From an uncultured Prevotella sp. (GTDB taxonomy: Bacteria > Bacteroidota > Bacteroidia > Bacteroidales > Bacteroidaceae), in assembly GCA_934204655.1 (NCBI GenBank), contig CAKPZJ010000029.1:1-36795 (forward strand): a stretch of DNA of 36,795 nucleotides, written 5' to 3'. The position numbers were made by a program, and so were the translations under genes. Each line of letters opens with the position of its first letter. Position 1 is the stretch's first letter. Under the pieces are notes generated by a model. The model was not told the DNA's origin and did not search any database. It saw only the letters and a list, made by a program, of their open reading frames with translations. This document shows positions 8,075-16,717 of the stretch, in pieces.

Positions 8075-9064
8075 TCAGGCGTGCTTGGGCAGACAGTGGT
8101 AGTCTGCAATGGCGCGCATGCCGTTCAGAAAATCGGCCACCGCCATACGCTTTTTGCCCGAAATCTGCAGTTCCTCGATGCTCAGCCACTCATCGGCGCA
8201 GGTTATGTACAGCTGCCGGCCCTTAATCATCATGGTGCCGGGCGCCTCGGTGGTGGCCAGGTGAGTCTTGGTGGTCCGGAATACTTTGAGGGTAAGTTCG
8301 CTCTTGGCCGTGGCCCCCTCGGTCAGGTCTATCCTGGTCCATGCACCAGGGTAGGGCGACAGCCCACGTACAAAGTCGTACACCCGCTTGGCCGGCAGGG
8401 TCCAGTCTATCTCGCAGGTCTCCTTGAATATCTTGGGAGCCGCTTTCAGGTCGGCCGTGTTAGTTTGGGGCATGGCGGGCACCTGTCCGTCGGTGGCAAT
8501 GACGCGGTCTACCGTCTCCACGCATAGCTGGGCACCCAGGCGCATAAGCCCGTCGTACACATACTCTACATCGGCATCGTCGGGAATGTCAAATGTCTTT
8601 CTGTCTATTATTTTCCCGGTATCAATGTCGTGGTCTAAGAAGAAAGTGGTAACTCCCGTCTGTGTCTCGCCATTGATGACGGCCCAGTTGATGGGCGCGG
8701 CACCTCGGTACTGGGGCAGCAGCGCCGCGTGTACATTAAATGTGCCGAAGCGAGGCATTGCCCACACCACCTCGGGCAACATGCGGAACGCGACAACTAC
8801 TTGCAGGTCAGCCCGGTAGCTTCGCAGTTGCTCCAGAAACGTCTCGTCTTTCATCTTGACGGGCTGCAGCACCGGGATGTGGTGCTCCATGGCATATTTC
8901 TTGACCGCCGAAGCCTGCAGGGTGTCCTGGTGGCGGCCCACGGGCTTGTCGGGTTGGGTTACTACGGCCACCACGTTATAGCCGCCGTCTACTAACGATT
9001 GTAAAGAATTTACGGCAAACTCCGGGGTGCCCATGAATATAATCCTAAGTGTTTTCTTGTCCAT
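8075..9064 (-). CDS. fmt: Methionyl-tRNA formyltransferase
   Basis: Formylates the amino group of Met on initiator tRNA using 10-formyltetrahydrofolate. Of 329 aa, the N-terminal formyltransferase domain has IIFMGTPEFAV (about 8-18) and the signature FNVHAALLPQYRGAAPINWA near residue 110, with the catalytic His. HDIDTGKII and the C-terminal OB-like domain (about 210-329, with LSPYPGAW) complete the family length. ATG 9064 was chosen because homologues begin a few residues before LRIIFMGTPEFAV; upstream in-frame ATGs add unconserved sequence and lie around the -7 promoter box at 9085-9092. Confidence 0.95.
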   Translation of the reverse strand: MDKKTLRIIFMGTPEFAVNSLQSLVDGGYNVVAVVTQPDKPVGRHQDTLQASAVKKYAMEHHIPVLQPVKMKDETFLEQLRSYRADLQVVVAFRMLPEVVWAMPRFGTFNVHAALLPQYRGAAPINWAVINGETQTGVTTFFLDHDIDTGKIIDRKTFDIPDDADVEYVYDGLMRLGAQLCVETVDRVIATDGQVPAMPQTNTADLKAAPKIFKETCEIDWTLPAKRVYDFVRGLSPYPGAWTRIDLTEGATAKSELTLKVFRTTKTHLATTEAPGTMMIKGRQLYITCADEWLSIEELQISGKKRMAVADFLNGMRAIADYHCLPKHA

Positions 9065-9084
9065 AATGTGCATGAGTTTGCGGG

Positions 9085-9092
9085 CAAAGGTA
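9085..9092 (-). promoter_or_regulatory. Bacteroidetes -7 box before fmt
   Basis: The minus strand reads TACCTTTG, ending 20 bases before ATG 9064, so the leader would be about 15 bases. No good TTTG partner is found at the normal distance. Confidence 0.4.
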
Positions 9093-9150
9093 CTAAAAAC
9101 AACCAAAATAGTTGTGAATGGCGGGGTGAAAAAGTTACCAAAAGTAATTT

Positions 9151-9176
9151 TTTGTCAATATATTATATTACCTTTG
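9151..9176 (+). promoter_or_regulatory. Likely promoter of the glycan locus
   Basis: TACCTTTG at 9169-9176 is an exact TAnnTTTG box. A TTTG at 9151-9154 lies only 14 bases upstream instead of 19-20. It is the only promoter-like signal before the flippase gene and would give a leader of roughly 270 bases running through the decayed sequence at 9187-9360. Confidence 0.35.
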
Positions 9177-9360
9177 TATGCGATAGGCCCTTAGGGCTGT
9201 CTCCCCGGAGACGCCCTGCGTGCATGGTGCCAGCCACCATGACACCTGTCAGTACGATATACAGCTGCGAAAAGGCGTTGCGAGTCCTCGGCGGGCTCAG
9301 AGGCGGCACCATTTGCAGGGCAGACCATCCGCCCCAGTGGCGGAGTTCCCCGTCGGGAAG
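9163..9360 (-). pseudogene. Relic of a type IX-secreted protein C-terminus
   Basis: On the minus strand an open frame of 65 codons (no start) contains QLYIVLTGVMVAGTMHAGRL followed by SPKGL. This lines up without a gap with VYSLTGVMV...LDGLPKG in the sorting domain of the endonuclease coded at about 1412-1480: both have exactly 42 bases between the CCTT and CACCATGACAC stretches. The part after PKG no longer matches a normal sorting tail, the frame closes upstream with a stop at 9361-9363, and the adjacent frame carries another 81-codon fragment. This looks like a decayed gene end between fmt and the glycan locus. Confidence 0.45.
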
Positions 9361-9450
9361 CTACAGATAACCCCGGCAGGGAGAGTGAGTTGTGCCCGGC
9401 TCATGGTGTAGGCTGGCATATCGGCAGGACCATCAGTTACTATCTGCCCG

Positions 9451-10977
9451 ATGAACACTACTATCCAGACCAATAATAAGCGTATCGCCAAGAACACCGC
9501 GGCACTCTGTGCGCGTATGTTTCTGACCATAGCGATAGGCATCTATTCGAGCCGGTTGGTGCTCGAAGCCTTGGGGGTAACCGACTATGGCGTGTACAGC
9601 GTAGTGGGCGGGATAGTGACGTTCTTTGTCTTTCTCAATGCTTCCTTAGTTAACGGGACGCAGCGTTTCCTGAATTTCTATATGGGCCGGGGCGACCGGG
9701 CCACCCTGAACCAGGTGTTCTCGACCAGCGTGTACATCTTCATGTTGCTGGCCGTACTGATACTGGTACTGGGCGAGACGGTAGGAGTGGCCGTGGTCAA
9801 CTGGGTGCTCGACATTCCGCCTGAGCGGATGGCGGCGGCCAACGTGGTGCTTCAGTTTACCATCTTGGCCTCGCTCATAGATGTGCTCAGCCTGCCTTAC
9901 AATGCCCTCATCATAGCCTATGAGCGTATGGGCGTGTTCGCCTATGTGTCGGTGGCCCAGTCGGTGGCCATCCTGTTGGCGGCCTGGTCGCTCACCGTGT
10001 TGCCAGGCGACAGGCTGATTACCTATGCCATCCTGTCGTGTGCCATCATGGTGCTGGTCAGGGTCTTCTACGGCTGGTACTGCGCCCGCCACTTCACCAT
10101 CAGGGCCACCCGCAGCGGGGTGACCCGCACCCTGTTCAGGGAGATGCTCTCCTTTTCTGGGTGGACACTCACGGGCTCATTCGCCTACGTTACCTATATG
10201 CAGGGCATACCCATCCTGCTTAACCTGTTCTTCGGGCCGGTGGTCAATGCGGCCAACGCGCTTGCCCAGCAGGTCAACGCCTCGCTGTCTACCTTCAGCG
10301 CCAACTTTATGATGGCTGCCAAACCGCAGATAACCAAGTACTATGCCGAGGGACAGGTCGCGGCTATGCAGTCGCTGGTCTTTTACAGTTCCAAGCTGTC
10401 GGTACTCATCATGCTCATGGTCTCGCTGCCGTTTATAGTGATGCCCGACTATCTGCTGGGCCTTTGGCTGGTAGAGGTGCCGGCCCACATGCCCACCATG
10501 TTGCGCCTTATCATGTGGGCGTCGGTCATCAATGCGCTGGCGATGCCCGCCAACACGGCCATTCAGGCTACGGGACGGGTACGGGCCTACCAGGTGGCCG
10601 AGGCGGCGGCTCTGCTATTGGCCTTTCCGCTCACCTATGTGGCATTTGCCTTAGGGAGCGCACCAGAGAGTGCCTATGCGATGCTCACGGCAGTCTTCGC
10701 ACTGACCCAGATGGTTCGCATCTACTTTATGGCTAAAGAGTTGCACGTATCTGTTATCACTTACCTTTACCGGGTGGTGAGCAGTTTGGCGGTGTTTGCC
10801 GTGGTGGCCTACGTGGCCGTATGGGCTGTTCACGCCGGTGTGGGCGACTCGTTAGGAGGACTGGCCTGTGTGCTGGCGACCATCGCTCTTGTCGTGCCGG
10901 CTCTCTTCCTGGTGCTCTGCATGAGCCGGGCTGAGCGCGCCACGCTCTGGGGGTATATAAAACATATAAGAAGCTGA
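9451..10977 (+). CDS. Polysaccharide flippase (Wzx/RfbX-like, MOP superfamily)
   Basis: Inner-membrane protein of 508 aa with about 12-14 hydrophobic segments that probably flips lipid-linked glycan repeat units across the inner membrane. The N-terminal part (KRIAKNTAALCARMFLTIAIGIYSSRLVLEALG) and the YGVYSVVGGIVTFFVFLNASLVNGTQRFL region are typical of Bacteroidetes LPS or capsule flippases. It is the first gene of the plus-strand glycan locus, and the polymerase gene starts nine bases after its stop. The start at ATG 9451 gives the expected short polar N-terminus. Family assignment is firm; the glycan carried is unknown. Confidence 0.9.
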   Translation: MNTTIQTNNKRIAKNTAALCARMFLTIAIGIYSSRLVLEALGVTDYGVYSVVGGIVTFFVFLNASLVNGTQRFLNFYMGRGDRATLNQVFSTSVYIFMLLAVLILVLGETVGVAVVNWVLDIPPERMAAANVVLQFTILASLIDVLSLPYNALIIAYERMGVFAYVSVAQSVAILLAAWSLTVLPGDRLITYAILSCAIMVLVRVFYGWYCARHFTIRATRSGVTRTLFREMLSFSGWTLTGSFAYVTYMQGIPILLNLFFGPVVNAANALAQQVNASLSTFSANFMMAAKPQITKYYAEGQVAAMQSLVFYSSKLSVLIMLMVSLPFIVMPDYLLGLWLVEVPAHMPTMLRLIMWASVINALAMPANTAIQATGRVRAYQVAEAAALLLAFPLTYVAFALGSAPESAYAMLTAVFALTQMVRIYFMAKELHVSVITYLYRVVSSLAVFAVVAYVAVWAVHAGVGDSLGGLACVLATIALVVPALFLVLCMSRAERATLWGYIKHIRS

Positions 10978-10986
10978 CCCGAAACA

Positions 10987-12273
10987 ATGATAAATTTCTT
11001 TGTCATACTGTTGCTCTGTATCATGGACCAGGTTCGTATCAACCTGGGGGGCTTGGTATCGGTCTTAGACATCTTTGTACTGGTATATGCCGTGCTTTAC
11101 ATCATACAGAACCGCGGTATGGGTATATTTGCCCGCGACAGGGAGATACGGACGGTGTCCAGACTGTTCGCAGCCTTAGTGGTGGTACAGATAGTCAGCG
11201 AGATACTGGTAGACAACTCTCTGGCCAATGCCGCCAAGGGCATCGGTATCACGGGGGTATGCTATGTCAAGTTCCTGTTCCTGTTGGGCCTGTTCTTCAG
11301 GAACAAGAGCAACCTGGCGATATTCCTGTTGGGTTCACTGATAGCCAATATTCTCTTTTTCCGTACTAATGACTTCTTCGGACTGGGCAAGATGGATGTA
11401 GAGTCCGAAGATATTGCCATGGGAGAGGGCTTGACCATGGCCTACTTCAAGTATAAGATTAGCCCGCTTATCAATAGCTCGCTGATGCTGGTCTCTATCT
11501 ACTACAAGCGTATTCGCTTTGCATGGGTGTTAGCCGCAGTGGGGGTACTTACCATCGTGTTAGGTGCCCGCAGTAGCGGCCTGATACTGCTGATAGCCGG
11601 CGTGACTCCCCTGTTGGTGTACCATAAGTTCAAGTGGAACCGCAAGCGCATAGCCGTATGCCTGGTGCTGGTGGCCATGACTGCGGGCTATGGATACAAA
11701 GCCTATGTGGACAGCGTGCTCAAGGGCGAGATTAACAGTGGTAACTCGCAGAAGCAGTTAGCTTCTGCCGACAATCCCTACAACGTCTTCGACTTGCTCA
11801 AACTGGGGCGTACAGAGGTCTATGTGGGTGCCCTGGCCTTCACGGAGTCGCCCTGGATAGGGTGGGGAGCCTGGCCGCGCGACCCGGGACTGAAGTTCAA
11901 CGCGCTGCAGAGCTACCTACAAGGCAAAAGGATGGACAAGCGCAAATTCTTTTCGGAGACTATACCCACCCACTCGGTCATTGTGGGCTACGCGGTGTAC
12001 AATGGCATCTTTGCGGTACTGCTGATAGTGGCCATTATATGGTTTTTCCTCAGGCGAGGGGCCACGACACTTCGCGCGAAGAACATTTTTGTCTTCCTGC
12101 TGGTCAGCACCTTGGCCAACATGGTATGGGACACACTGTTCTCGCCCGTTTCGACCGTGCGGTTCCAGTTTGTACTCTACTTTGCCACCCTCTACTATAT
12201 ATATAAGGTAATGCAGTATCCAGAGTTGGCCCGCAAGTATGGGTATGTTACAGATGACAAAGCCAAGAGATGA
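10987..12273 (+). CDS. O-antigen/capsule polymerase-like membrane protein (Wzy/WaaL type)
   Basis: Polytopic inner-membrane protein of 428 aa with about ten or more hydrophobic segments and a long periplasmic-type loop (about 235-320), the usual layout of Wzy polymerases and O-antigen ligases. LGARSSGLILLIAG and the loop motif ESPWIGWGAWPRDPG fit the O-antigen polymerase family. It presumably joins glycan repeats delivered by the flippase just upstream. Polymerase and ligase cannot be told apart safely by reading; its place next to the flippase favours polymerase. Its 3' end overlaps the next gene by up to 35 bases. Confidence 0.8.
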   Translation: MINFFVILLLCIMDQVRINLGGLVSVLDIFVLVYAVLYIIQNRGMGIFARDREIRTVSRLFAALVVVQIVSEILVDNSLANAAKGIGITGVCYVKFLFLLGLFFRNKSNLAIFLLGSLIANILFFRTNDFFGLGKMDVESEDIAMGEGLTMAYFKYKISPLINSSLMLVSIYYKRIRFAWVLAAVGVLTIVLGARSSGLILLIAGVTPLLVYHKFKWNRKRIAVCLVLVAMTAGYGYKAYVDSVLKGEINSGNSQKQLASADNPYNVFDLLKLGRTEVYVGALAFTESPWIGWGAWPRDPGLKFNALQSYLQGKRMDKRKFFSETIPTHSVIVGYAVYNGIFAVLLIVAIIWFFLRRGATTLRAKNIFVFLLVSTLANMVWDTLFSPVSTVRFQFVLYFATLYYIYKVMQYPELARKYGYVTDDKAKR

Positions 12274-13375
12274 ACTGCGTGTGCTGTGGTACACGCCCAG
12301 CATAGATGTGGCTGCCGGAGGCGTGAGCAGTTGCCTGCAACAGATGGCGGCACACTTGGGCCGACTGGTGCAGCTGCATGTGGTGACCCATCGGTCGGCC
12401 AATATGTTGCCAATGGATAACTGCACACTCCACTTCCTTACCGGTAGCCAATTATTTCCGTGGGCCAGCAAGCGTGCGTTTGTCAGACTGCTGGCCGAGG
12501 TGGCTCCTGATGTGGTACATACTAACAGCTGCTGGGAGCCCATGAACTCTTATAGTCTGCTGTGGGCTCATAGCCGTGGATATAAGACCATCTACACGCT
12601 GCATGGTATGATGGAGCCGTTTATCATGCGTCGCCACTACTGGATGCGTAAGGTTCCGGCGCTGGCCGTCTATCAGGGACGGGCGCTGAGGGCTGCCGAT
12701 AGGGTAGTGGCCACCTCGGCCCATGAGCGAGACAACTTTCTGGCCTTAGGGTACAACTCCAAGGTCGCGATTATACCCAACTGCATCCAGCTGGACGGCA
12801 TCAGCCTGAAAACAGACTGGGCCGTGAAGCGCAAGATACTCTACCTGTCGCGGCTGCACCCCGTTAAGGGCATCGAGCGTATGTTAGAGGCTGTGGCGAC
12901 CCTCCGGTCGGCCTTGGCAGACTACCGCGTCGTCATAGTCGGCAGCGGCGAACCCGCCTATGTGGCTTCGCTCCAGGCCATGACCCATCGCCTGGGTATA
13001 GCGCACCTCGTAGACTTTAAGGGCAATGTGACAGGCCCAGCCAAGTGGGCTTTCTATCGGTCGGCCGACTTCTTAGTGCTGCCCACCAATACCGAGAACT
13101 TTGGTATGGTAGTGGTAGAGTCGTTGGCAGTAGGCACCCCGGTGATAACTACCAAGGGGGCACCCTGGGAGGAGTTGGTTACGCAGGCATGTGGCCTGTG
13201 GGTAGACATCAGCACAGCGGCCATAGCCCACGCGATGGAAACCATGATAGGCAAGACGGCCACCCAACTGGAGCAGATGGGCCGCAACGGCAGGGCGCTG
13301 GTAGAGCGCAGGTACGCAGCCCCCCATGTGGCCGAAATGATGGTAGATATGTACACACGGGTCATCAACCCATAA
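12239..13375 (+). CDS. Glycosyltransferase family 4 (GT-B fold)
   Basis: Cytoplasmic retaining glycosyltransferase of 378 aa adding a sugar from a nucleotide-sugar donor to the growing glycan. The N-terminal acceptor domain has LWYTPSIDVAAGGVSSCLQQ. The C-terminal donor domain has ILYLSRLHPVKGIERMLEA (about 200-218) and the E-x7-E motif region NTENFGMVVVESLAVGTPVI (about 282-301). The start is uncertain: ATG 12239 gives a 35-base overlap with the polymerase gene, and ATG 12254 (before TKPRDELRV) gives a shorter one. Sugar specificity is not readable. Confidence 0.9.
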   Translation: MGMLQMTKPRDELRVLWYTPSIDVAAGGVSSCLQQMAAHLGRLVQLHVVTHRSANMLPMDNCTLHFLTGSQLFPWASKRAFVRLLAEVAPDVVHTNSCWEPMNSYSLLWAHSRGYKTIYTLHGMMEPFIMRRHYWMRKVPALAVYQGRALRAADRVVATSAHERDNFLALGYNSKVAIIPNCIQLDGISLKTDWAVKRKILYLSRLHPVKGIERMLEAVATLRSALADYRVVIVGSGEPAYVASLQAMTHRLGIAHLVDFKGNVTGPAKWAFYRSADFLVLPTNTENFGMVVVESLAVGTPVITTKGAPWEELVTQACGLWVDISTAAIAHAMETMIGKTATQLEQMGRNGRALVERRYAAPHVAEMMVDMYTRVINP

Positions 13376-13385
13376 ACAGATAGGC

Positions 13386-13931
13386 ATGAAACAAGTAGAC
13401 TTGTCGCATTACAGCGAACCGAAGCCGCACCACAGGAAGCAACTGCTGTGGCGGGCGGTCAACTGCACCCTGTTCAGATGGTTGGCGCTGCCCTGCCTGC
13501 GCCCCGCAAGGGTGGCCCTGCTTCGGCTGTTTGGCGCCACGATAGCCCCCACGGCCAATGTGTATGCTTCCTGCATCATCTGGGCTCCCTGGAACCTGTC
13601 TTTAGGAGCATATAGTTGTGTGGGGCCCCATGTAGAGCTATATAATAAGGATAAGATAACCATCGGCAACCATGTGGTGGTATCACAGCGTAGTCAGCTG
13701 TTTACCGCCTCGCACGACATTACCGTGGCGTGCCATCCCATGATAACCGCCCCCATTACCATCCATTCCTCGGCCTGGATAGCAGCCAGCTGCTTTGTGG
13801 GCATGGGGGTCACCATAGGCGAGGGAGCCGTCGTGGGAGCCCGCGGCTGCGTGTTCAGCAATGTGGAGCCATGGACGGTGGTAGGCGGAAACCCTGCCCG
13901 GTTTATCAAGAAACGAGTTTTGCAGTCCTAA
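13386..13931 (+). CDS. WcaF-like acetyltransferase (left-handed beta-helix)
   Basis: O-acetyltransferase of 181 aa related to the colanic acid acetyltransferase WcaF; it probably acetylates a sugar of this glycan using acetyl-CoA. It has the family N-terminus (VDLSHYSEPKPHHRKQLLWR) and hexapeptide-repeat turns (APTANVYASCIIWAPWNLSL, KITIGNHVVVSQRSQL, PITIHSSAWIAASCFVGMGV, TIGEGAVVGARGCV), ending in the usual VVGGNPARFIKKR. The length matches WcaF-like proteins. It starts 10 bases after the GT4 gene and is followed by a GT2 gene. Confidence 0.88.
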   Translation: MKQVDLSHYSEPKPHHRKQLLWRAVNCTLFRWLALPCLRPARVALLRLFGATIAPTANVYASCIIWAPWNLSLGAYSCVGPHVELYNKDKITIGNHVVVSQRSQLFTASHDITVACHPMITAPITIHSSAWIAASCFVGMGVTIGEGAVVGARGCVFSNVEPWTVVGGNPARFIKKRVLQS

Positions 13932-13946
13932 GTACCCTTGAGCATT

Positions 13947-14840
13947 ATGCAGGACATCTCAGTCATTATACTTACACTGAATGAAGAGCGCCACATCGTT
14001 AGGGCTATACTAAATGCCCGCAAGGTGGCCAAGGAGATATTCGTGGTCGATAGTTTCAGTACAGACCGCACCATAGAGTTGGCTCAGAGTCATGGCGCGA
14101 GAGTCTTCCAGCACGAGTTTGTTACTCATGCGCAACAGCTTCAGTGGGCTTTAGACACATTAGACATCACCACGGAGTGGGTACTGAAGTTAGATGCCGA
14201 CGAGTATATGACCGATGGGCTGATAGCCGAGATAGAGGGCACGCTACCGACCACTTCTCCTACCGTAACGGGCTACACCATGCCCTGCCTGCGTAAGTTT
14301 ATGGGGCGCGAGATACGCCATGGCATCGTGCCGCTCATCCTGCTGCGCCTATTTCGTACGGGCAAGGCTCGGATGGAAGCCAAGCTGATGGACGAGCACC
14401 TCTATGTAACCGAGGGAACGGTGGCCAGCCTGCGTGGAGCCTTCTACGACGACAGCCTGATAACCCTTGCCGAGTGGACGGCCAAGCACAACGGCTACGC
14501 TGACCGTGAGGCACTCGATATGCTTTGTACTGAGTATGGCATCAATGACGAGTCGCTGGTTCATAACACTGGCGCCAACTCTGCCAAGGTTCGCGCCCGC
14601 AAGTTGAAGTACATCCGGCTTCCTCTCTTTTGGCGCTGCTTTGCCTTCTTTATCTACCGCTACTTTATTCGCCTCGGTTTCCTCGACGGAAAGGAAGGTT
14701 TTCTCTGGCACTTCCTCCAGGGCTGGTGGTACCGTACCCTCGCCGATGCCAAAGTGTACGAACTCAAGAAGGCTTGCCACTGGGACAAGAACAAGATAAT
14801 ACAGGAGGTGAACCGCAGGCTCGAGGCCATGAGCCGATAG
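13947..14840 (+). CDS. Glycosyltransferase family 2 (WaaE/KdtX-like)
   Basis: Glycosyltransferase of 297 aa with a GT-A fold. ISVIILTLNEERHIVRAI at the N-terminus, VVDSFSTDRT and the metal-binding LKLDADEYM (DAD) near residue 75 resemble LPS-core type GT2 enzymes of the WaaE group. ATG 13947 is preferred to the in-frame TTG at 13938, since it starts directly at MQDISVII and lies 15 bases after the previous stop. The C-terminal part (LKYIRLPLFWRCFAFFIYRY and FLDGKEGFLWHFLQGWWYR) is the membrane-associated tail seen in this subgroup. Confidence 0.88.
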   Translation: MQDISVIILTLNEERHIVRAILNARKVAKEIFVVDSFSTDRTIELAQSHGARVFQHEFVTHAQQLQWALDTLDITTEWVLKLDADEYMTDGLIAEIEGTLPTTSPTVTGYTMPCLRKFMGREIRHGIVPLILLRLFRTGKARMEAKLMDEHLYVTEGTVASLRGAFYDDSLITLAEWTAKHNGYADREALDMLCTEYGINDESLVHNTGANSAKVRARKLKYIRLPLFWRCFAFFIYRYFIRLGFLDGKEGFLWHFLQGWWYRTLADAKVYELKKACHWDKNKIIQEVNRRLEAMSR

Positions 14841-14872
14841 CCCTGCGGCCTCTGCCAAGATAGATTACAGAT

Positions 14873-15631
14873 ATGAAAGTGTCGATCGTTACGACCTGCC
14901 TGAACCGCGTTAATACCATAGGAAAAACCATAGAGAGCGTACTGGCTCAAGATTTTCCCGATATAGAATACATTGTCATAGACGGAGGCTCTACGGATGG
15001 CTCCCTGGACGTGATACGCCGCTACGCCGACCACTTGGCGGTGCTCAAGAGCGAGCCCGACAGCGGCATGTACGAGGCTATTAACAAGGGCATACGCTTG
15101 GCTACCGGCGAGGTGGTGGGGCTGGTCCATTCGGACGATGAGCTCTACGACCGCCATGTCCTCTCGGATGTGGTGAGCCGTCTGCAGCACAGCGGGGCCG
15201 ACATGGTGTATGGCAATGGGGTGTACCTGCGCGACGGTCACGTCGTACGCAACTGGGTGAGTGGGCCTGTGCGCCGCTGGAAACTGCGGATGGGCTGGCT
15301 GCCGCTGCACCCCACATGCTATATACGGCGGACGGCGATAGAGCGGTGGGGACTGTACGACGAGCAGTACCACATAGCGGCCGATACAGAGTTGCTGCTA
15401 CGCTATCTGTACCGGGCCCGCATACCGGCAGTATATATGCCGCGCTATATCGTACGGATGAGCATGGGCGGACTGTCTACCAGTTCGCGGCGACGGCACG
15501 AGATGTGGCGCGAGGACGTGGCCGTGTACCGCTCGATGGGCTTGCCGGGCCGAATGATGAAGATTATGAAGATGGCGTGGAAGATTCCACAGTTTATAAC
15601 AATGAGGAAGCAAGATGAAACAGACTGTTAA
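14873..15631 (+). CDS. Glycosyltransferase family 2
   Basis: GT-A glycosyltransferase of 252 aa. MKVSIVTTCLNRVNTIGKTI, the donor-site stretch EYIVIDGGSTDGSLDVI (about 32-48), SEPDSGMYEAINKGI (about 60-74) and VGLVHSDDELY (about 82-92, the metal-binding acidic motif) are typical of GT2 enzymes from O-antigen and colanic acid loci. The gene begins 32 bases after the previous stop and overlaps the next gene by 17 bases, so translation is probably coupled. Donor and acceptor are unknown. Confidence 0.9.
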   Translation: MKVSIVTTCLNRVNTIGKTIESVLAQDFPDIEYIVIDGGSTDGSLDVIRRYADHLAVLKSEPDSGMYEAINKGIRLATGEVVGLVHSDDELYDRHVLSDVVSRLQHSGADMVYGNGVYLRDGHVVRNWVSGPVRRWKLRMGWLPLHPTCYIRRTAIERWGLYDEQYHIAADTELLLRYLYRARIPAVYMPRYIVRMSMGGLSTSSRRRHEMWREDVAVYRSMGLPGRMMKIMKMAWKIPQFITMRKQDETDC

Positions 15632-16706
15632 GGACGAGTTGCTGTCGCTGCTGCGCTGCGAGCTGTGCGGCCAGGAGGTGCCGTCGGCCAGCTATACCCC
15701 CGAAGAGTTCAAGGTGCTTATCCGGATGGCCCGCGAGCAGGCTGTGTCGGCCTTGGTGGCCGAGTGCCTGATGAAACACAATGTAAAGGTCAATGACGAC
15801 GGGGCCATGGAGATAATGGCCATCCTGGTGAGCCACCAGCGCCATGCCGCACAGATAGATGGCCATGTGGCCACGCTGGCCACGCTGCTGAACACCCACC
15901 ACATACCCTACGCGGTATTCAAGGGACAGGTGGCGGCCCGCTACTACGACCGCCCGTACCTCAGGAGCACGGGCGATGTAGACTTCTACGTGCCGCCGGC
16001 TTACTATGAGCAGGCCAAGGAGGTGGTGGGCCGCGAAATGGGGGTGACTATCGCCGACGACTATCTGGATAAACATTGCGAGTTTACCTTTGGCGGCACG
16101 CGGTTCGAGATGCACCATCGGGTGGAGACCTTTGGCAGCGCCAGGCACCAGCGCAGCTTTGACGCGCTCACCCTCAGCGATGTAACTGCCCACCGCGCAA
16201 GCACCCAGACCATCGGCGGTGCCCAGGTGGCAGTGTTCTCACCCTTAGTAGATGTGCTCGTTATCTTCAAGCATCTGTTTAACCATCTGTTAGTCGAGGG
16301 GGTGGGGCTGCGACAGGTTTGCGACTTGATGCTGATGCTGCGCCGCTACCGGGGAGCTTACTCCGTGAGCGAGTTGGCCGCTGCCCTGCACCAGATAGGT
16401 TACTACAATGCATTCTTGGCCATGGGGGCGCTCATGGTGCGCCACTTGGGCATGGCCGAAGCCGACTTCCCGCTGGCCATCCCCGCCAAATACCATCTGT
16501 GGGGCGACCGTATCAAAGACGAAATACTCTCCGGGGGAAATTTTGGCAAGTACGGGCGAACCTACAGGCATCCTGGCAAACTCAAAAGCCTCGAAACGGC
16601 CAGTATGGCCCTGCGCCACTGTCTCTGGCTTATGTCCCTGGCTCCGGCTGACATCCTCTGTCTTATCCCTAAGCGTATCCGTATATCCTTCAGTAAGTAC
16701 GTTTAG
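15615..16706 (+). CDS. Nucleotidyltransferase-fold protein of the glycan locus (NTP_transf_5-like)
   Basis: Protein of 363 aa resembling the uncharacterised nucleotidyltransferase family often found in capsule and O-antigen loci. The key region is YAVFKGQVAARYYDRPYLRSTGDVDFYV (about 97-124): KG, then RSTGDVDFYV, in which the two aspartates would bind metal and nucleotide as in minimal nucleotidyltransferases. HCEFTFGGTRFEMHHRVETF and FKHLFNHLLVEGVGLRQVCDL follow the usual family pattern. Its reaction is unknown; transfer of a nucleotide or phospho-group to a glycan or lipid intermediate is possible. It is the last gene of the locus and overlaps the GT2 gene by 17 bases. Confidence 0.8.
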   Translation: MKQTVKDELLSLLRCELCGQEVPSASYTPEEFKVLIRMAREQAVSALVAECLMKHNVKVNDDGAMEIMAILVSHQRHAAQIDGHVATLATLLNTHHIPYAVFKGQVAARYYDRPYLRSTGDVDFYVPPAYYEQAKEVVGREMGVTIADDYLDKHCEFTFGGTRFEMHHRVETFGSARHQRSFDALTLSDVTAHRASTQTIGGAQVAVFSPLVDVLVIFKHLFNHLLVEGVGLRQVCDLMLMLRRYRGAYSVSELAAALHQIGYYNAFLAMGALMVRHLGMAEADFPLAIPAKYHLWGDRIKDEILSGGNFGKYGRTYRHPGKLKSLETASMALRHCLWLMSLAPADILCLIPKRIRISFSKYV

Positions 16707-16717
16707 GGCCCTAATCC

